Assembly (NCBI GenBank): GCA_030690415.1
Contig: JAUYGZ010000007.1
Location: 1 to 46,439, forward strand
Source: a bacterium
GTDB lineage: Bacteria; Patescibacteriota; Gracilibacteria; JAUYGZ01
DNA length: 46,439 bases
Reading direction: 5' to 3'
Shown here: in pieces, positions 43,355-46,439 of the stretch
Layout: each line of letters starts with the position of its first letter
Position numbering within the stretch: the first letter of the stretch is position 1
Position numbers and translations under genes: made by a program
The notes under the pieces: model-generated
Told to the model about the DNA's origin: nothing
Database searches by the model: none
The model's input: only the letters and a program-made list of their open reading frames with translations

Positions 43355-43611
43355 TAGCTATGTTGAAGGAGTTTAAGTGTTTCTTCATATTCACGAATAA
43401 CTCTATCAATGTTTTGATCGAGTTCTCGCTTTCGTTTTTCAGAGAGATCGCCTGATTTAGACATATATCGCTTTAGTTCCTCACGGTGTACTACATAATT
43501 CCGCCCCACTTTAGAAGCCTGAAGTTCCCCAGACTGTATCTTGTTAAAGACAGTTACCCGATTTACTCCGAGTATTTTTGCGGCTTCTGTAGTTGATAGA
43601 AGATCTTTCAT
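43354..43611 (-). CDS. MerR/excisionase-type HTH antitoxin of doc
   Basis: This 85-aa protein has an excisionase-like HTH (HTH_17, residues 1-50: LSTTEAAKILGVNRVTVFNKIQSGELQASKVGRN without a break in pattern) and a charged helical tail (55-85) that could bind the toxin. Its position directly upstream of doc with a 1-nt overlap, and the palindromic operator in its promoter, make it the likely antitoxin and autorepressor. I prefer the ATG at 43611 over one four codons upstream because the motif starts there. Confidence 0.8.
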   Translation of the reverse strand: MKDLLSTTEAAKILGVNRVTVFNKIQSGELQASKVGRNYVVHREELKRYMSKSGDLSEKRKRELDQNIDRVIREYEETLKLLQHS

Positions 43612-43655
43612 GTGATTGAACAATTGTTAAAATTATTATTTATTGAATATACTTC

Positions 43656-43684
43656 ATTTTAACATATGTTAAATATGTTTACAA
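43656..43684 (-). promoter_or_regulatory. Promoter with palindromic operator of the HTH-doc operon
   Basis: On the minus strand TTGTAA (43684-43679) and TAAAAT (43661-43656) are spaced by 17 bp. A perfect 16-bp palindrome TTTAACATATGTTAAA (43658-43673) overlaps the spacer and -10 box. Its ATGTTAAA half is the element found twice in the Panacea operon promoter. Confidence 0.7.
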
Positions 43685-43689
43685 TCAAT

Positions 43690-44310
43690 TCAAACAATGT
43701 TTAACAGAGGCGAGATATGGGCAACTTCTTGCCCTCTGTCTTCTTTGTGCTTCTTTTCGCATGCGCGTGTTGTAATTTCCCATTCGTTATCCTCTCTGTT
43801 TGAGAGATAGAATGACATTATTTCTGTTACAGTCTTTGGGTTTGCATCTGCTTTTAGAAGGTATGAATATTTTGCACAAACAACCTGCTCATATTCAGGC
43901 TGCTTGTCTGGTGTCCATATAATTACGTTCTCGAATCCATTCACATATGAGGACCTTCCTTTAGAAAATTCCTCAATAGATTCTCCATCTTGTGCGTCGC
44001 AGTCTTGTTTTTCTAGCAAGGAGCATGCCTCTCGAAATCTGAGAGTGTTCTGGAGCTCGAAATATGACTCAACTACTTCCTCAGGCGTCATATTTCTTAG
44101 GTCGTCATTTCTGTTATTGAGGTAATTTGGGTCTCTTGCATTTTGATAATGGAAATCTCCCGCAACATTTGCCTGGAGTACCGAGGAATTATCACCAGTT
44201 GTTGAGGCATTGAAACTGCTTGAAGGATGGTTCCCAAAAAGTTTATAGCCCCCAAGTATTGTCACTAATGCGGCAGCTATAAAGACTCCCTCTTTTAGTT
44301 TTTTGTTCAT
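43690..44310 (-). CDS. Membrane-anchored extracytoplasmic protein of unknown function
   Basis: This 206-aa protein has one N-terminal hydrophobic segment (about residues 7-25). An Asn/Ser-rich linker follows, then a globular domain with PEEVVESYFELQNTLRF and EACSLLEKQDCD and four cysteines. The pattern recalls NTF2-like extracytoplasmic domains, but I cannot name a family. Its ATG overlaps the stop of the methylase gene by 4 nt (ATGA), so it is translated together with the restriction-modification enzyme, which is unusual for a secreted protein. Confidence 0.6.
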   Translation of the reverse strand: MNKKLKEGVFIAAALVTILGGYKLFGNHPSSSFNASTTGDNSSVLQANVAGDFHYQNARDPNYLNNRNDDLRNMTPEEVVESYFELQNTLRFREACSLLEKQDCDAQDGESIEEFSKGRSSYVNGFENVIIWTPDKQPEYEQVVCAKYSYLLKADANPKTVTEIMSFYLSNREDNEWEITTRACEKKHKEDRGQEVAHISPLLNIV

Positions 44311-46439
44311 ATTATGCTCGTCTTAGAAACCACCTCATCAATCTCCTTCATAATCCTCTCCGTCTCAACCAAAGCCACGATCATCTTCTGATAATGCTCA
44401 ATCTCCTCATTCGAAAGTGTTCTCCCTTTCCGGTCTTTAAGCCACTTCTGAGCCGGTTGATAACCCCCGATGTAAAAATTCCAAGCTATTTCCGGCACGT
44501 TCCCAAAGTATTGTTTCGAGTTAATAAAAACCTTTTCGTCCTTGTATGAAATCTTTTCTATAAGGTTATCTCCATCTTCGGGGTAAGTCGTGATGAATTT
44601 ATTAAGCACTGAAGATTTCAACAGATGCAATTCCCGTAATTCTTGTCCCAAGGCAACGAGCGCATCGAATTGTTTTTTATCTTTTGGATAAGAAACACGT
44701 GGGAAATCGATTTTTAGAAATTCTCTATATTTTTCTGTATAACTTAGAGAATGAAGAGAGCCATACACATAATTAAAAATATCCTCAGGAGAATTATTTC
44801 CTATAATAGCTGCAAACTCTTCAACGATTTCTTTACATAAATTAATACTAATTGTCCCATCCTTCTCAAGGATTTTTAAAGGAGCGATTAAATACGAGGC
44901 AAAAGGCTGAGATGCCATCTCTGTGATTTTATCTGAGCAAAAAATTATAAAATGCTTTCCTCCACCAAATTGCCTTGTAAAAATTAATGCATAATTGTCT
45001 TTGATTCCCAGTAGACTGCCCATCACATTTGCACGCGATCTCCCCATGAATCCTCCCGACTTCCCAGAATAGGATGTAAATCTCATATCAAAAGGCCTGT
45101 AATGGATTACTTCGATCGAGTGTTTGTTGTCAATAATATCTTTTTTGGCGCTTTCATAATTCCATCCGCTACCGATTTTGGTTCCATATTTTGTTGTTAA
45201 TTCCGGGATTGTGAGCATTTTGAATTCATCCACAACAGATTTTATTTCTTTTTTAGTAAACTGAATTGCAACAGCGTCAAATTTCGTCTGAATACCAGTA
45301 TTATAGATTGGGAATAAATCTGAAACGGAGAATCCCTTATTGTATTCCTTTTCTAATGTAAAATCTTTACTTACAAAGAAATAATAAGGATCCATATAAT
45401 TCAATTGTTCCCATTTTGTGTTATTTAAATTCATTTTATTGAGTGTCTCAAACTTATTTGATCTCTTTCCATATAGTTCCGAATAATAAACTTTTCCAAG
45501 ACCTTTTTTATTTTTTGATTTCCGAACAAAAATAGAAATCCCTACCCCTTGTTGAATATCAAAAACATTCTCATCCTTCCCGCCATCTGGAGACTTCTCT
45601 TTCTTCTTGGAATTACCGTGGAGATCAAGAATGTAAATATCATCAAAAGTTTCCAACAAATGCTTTCTCATCTGACGATGAGTAATTCCATCGATAAATG
45701 AGTTGTTCGTAATCATAGCAACAATCCCTGTACCATTTTTCTCAATAAACTGTTCTGAAAAACGAATAAATTTGATGTAGTCATCATCCAAATTAATTTT
45801 CCTTTCTCCAAGACTTTTCTTGTAGTCCTTGATGAGATTGAGTATCCAATCCCCTTTGTTTGAAGAGCTTACGCTGTAAGGTGGATTTCCTGTGACGACC
45901 ATTATCGGCGTTTGATTTTTGATTTCCGAGGCACTAATGGCTTCCTCTGCGATACTTTGTGACAGTCCGAATGAAAATAGATCATTTCCCATTAGATGCC
46001 CTTCTTCCAGAGAGTTGGTGAGATAAATTCCCAATCTTCGTGAAAAGGCAGTGTAGCCAGTATCTCGCAACGTCATTCCGAGTTTGAGATGGGCAATCGT
46101 ATAAGGAGCCATCATCAGCTCGAAGCCATGGAGGCGAGGAAGAAGATCGGTATCGACGTAGCTACGCCATCGGCCTTCTTGCCCTGAAAAACTTTTGTGG
46201 ATCTCTTGAACAATCTCATTCAAAAATGTCCCAGTGCCAACAGCCGGATCCAGAATTTGCACTTGGTGAACCATTTCCTTTCGCTTTTTTCCTTGGATAT
46301 CTCTTTCCACTTCGATTTTCGAAGTATCGGCAAGTCCATTTGCTAATCCAAAGGTGCTTTTCAGGATGTGATCGATTGAACGAACAATAAATCGAACAAC
46401 GGGTACCGGGGTATAGAAGGCTCCTAGTTTTTTCCTTTG
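44307..46439 (-). CDS. Type ISP-like restriction-modification enzyme, methyltransferase and C-terminal domains (5' end outside the window)
   Basis: The frame is open to the window edge, giving 710 visible residues. It begins near GAFYTPVPVVRFIV, then motif I DPAVGTGTFLNEIV, ELMMAPYTIAHLKLG, motif IV VTGNPPYSVSS, and IIRFSEQFIEKNG-type helices. It ends in a type ISP C-terminal domain with FYIGGYQPAQKWLKDRKGR and LSNEEIEHYQKM. This is an N6-adenine methyltransferase with a target-recognition region. In type ISP enzymes such as LlaGI a nuclease and helicase precede it on the same chain; whether they are present here lies outside the window. The DNA is visibly more AT-rich than the housekeeping genes, which suggests transfer. 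Confidence 0.85.
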   Translation of the reverse strand, partial: QRKKLGAFYTPVPVVRFIVRSIDHILKSTFGLANGLADTSKIEVERDIQGKKRKEMVHQVQILDPAVGTGTFLNEIVQEIHKSFSGQEGRWRSYVDTDLLPRLHGFELMMAPYTIAHLKLGMTLRDTGYTAFSRRLGIYLTNSLEEGHLMGNDLFSFGLSQSIAEEAISASEIKNQTPIMVVTGNPPYSVSSSNKGDWILNLIKDYKKSLGERKINLDDDYIKFIRFSEQFIEKNGTGIVAMITNNSFIDGITHRQMRKHLLETFDDIYILDLHGNSKKKEKSPDGGKDENVFDIQQGVGISIFVRKSKNKKGLGKVYYSELYGKRSNKFETLNKMNLNNTKWEQLNYMDPYYFFVSKDFTLEKEYNKGFSVSDLFPIYNTGIQTKFDAVAIQFTKKEIKSVVDEFKMLTIPELTTKYGTKIGSGWNYESAKKDIIDNKHSIEVIHYRPFDMRFTSYSGKSGGFMGRSRANVMGSLLGIKDNYALIFTRQFGGGKHFIIFCSDKITEMASQPFASYLIAPLKILEKDGTISINLCKEIVEEFAAIIGNNSPEDIFNYVYGSLHSLSYTEKYREFLKIDFPRVSYPKDKKQFDALVALGQELRELHLLKSSVLNKFITTYPEDGDNLIEKISYKDEKVFINSKQYFGNVPEIAWNFYIGGYQPAQKWLKDRKGRTLSNEEIEHYQKMIVALVETERIMKEIDEVVSKTSII

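Overview
The window looks like chromosomal DNA of a member of the Patescibacteria (candidate phyla radiation). The evidence is a sparse set of core information-processing genes mixed with hallmark CPR families: a VirB4-like ATPase with three separate T4SS-pilin-like membrane proteins, large SLH-domain surface proteins, and secreted proteins of no clear family. Peregrinibacteria or a relative is my guess, not something the sequence proves. The standard genetic code fits, because TAA, TAG and TGA all end recognisable genes. Most start codons have no Shine-Dalgarno sequence. They are usually preceded directly by C or T, and where a good sigma70-type promoter is visible the predicted leader is only about 14-40 nt.

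Region 1-7.2 kb holds ymdB-type phosphodiesterase, a CtpA-like S41 protease, the infC-rpmI-rplT operon with its own promoter and terminator, a lipoprotein cyclophilin, a DUF2283 protein, a DUF559 nuclease embedded in palindromic repeats, a coiled-coil T4SS-pilin-like protein, a GT4 glycosyltransferase and an odd tRNA. Region 7.2-19.3 kb holds glyA with a structured leader, a FecR/Ig-like membrane protein, dnaA, a membrane-anchored Mur-ligase homologue, virB4, a phosphomannomutase/phosphoglucomutase, tgt and two small pilin-like proteins.

Region 19.3-29.1 kb is occupied by one giant SLH-anchored surface protein gene of about 9.2 kb. It is split into three reading frames by one frameshift and one in-frame amber codon. 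Next to it is a small secreted-protein gene that is also frameshifted. Region 29.1-39.9 kb returns to housekeeping: rnc, nusB, a large LRR-transmembrane protein, a small secreted protein, recF, a degenerate malic-enzyme homologue, pyrG, hup, rsmH and an ftsL-like gene.

Region 39.9-46.4 kb is an accessory defence-type island, all on the minus strand. From the right it contains a type ISP-like restriction-modification methylase running off the window, a small membrane-anchored protein overlapping it, an HTH-Doc toxin-antitoxin pair, a truncated DUF2779 nuclease remnant, a Panacea-antitoxin/RelE-like toxin pair, and an intact Cas4-like/DEDD DUF2779 nuclease overlapping the toxin. Both TA pairs are followed by the start of a DUF2779 gene, and both TA promoters carry the same ATGTTAAA element. 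This repeated, co-regulated TA-plus-nuclease arrangement is the best candidate in the window for an undescribed system.
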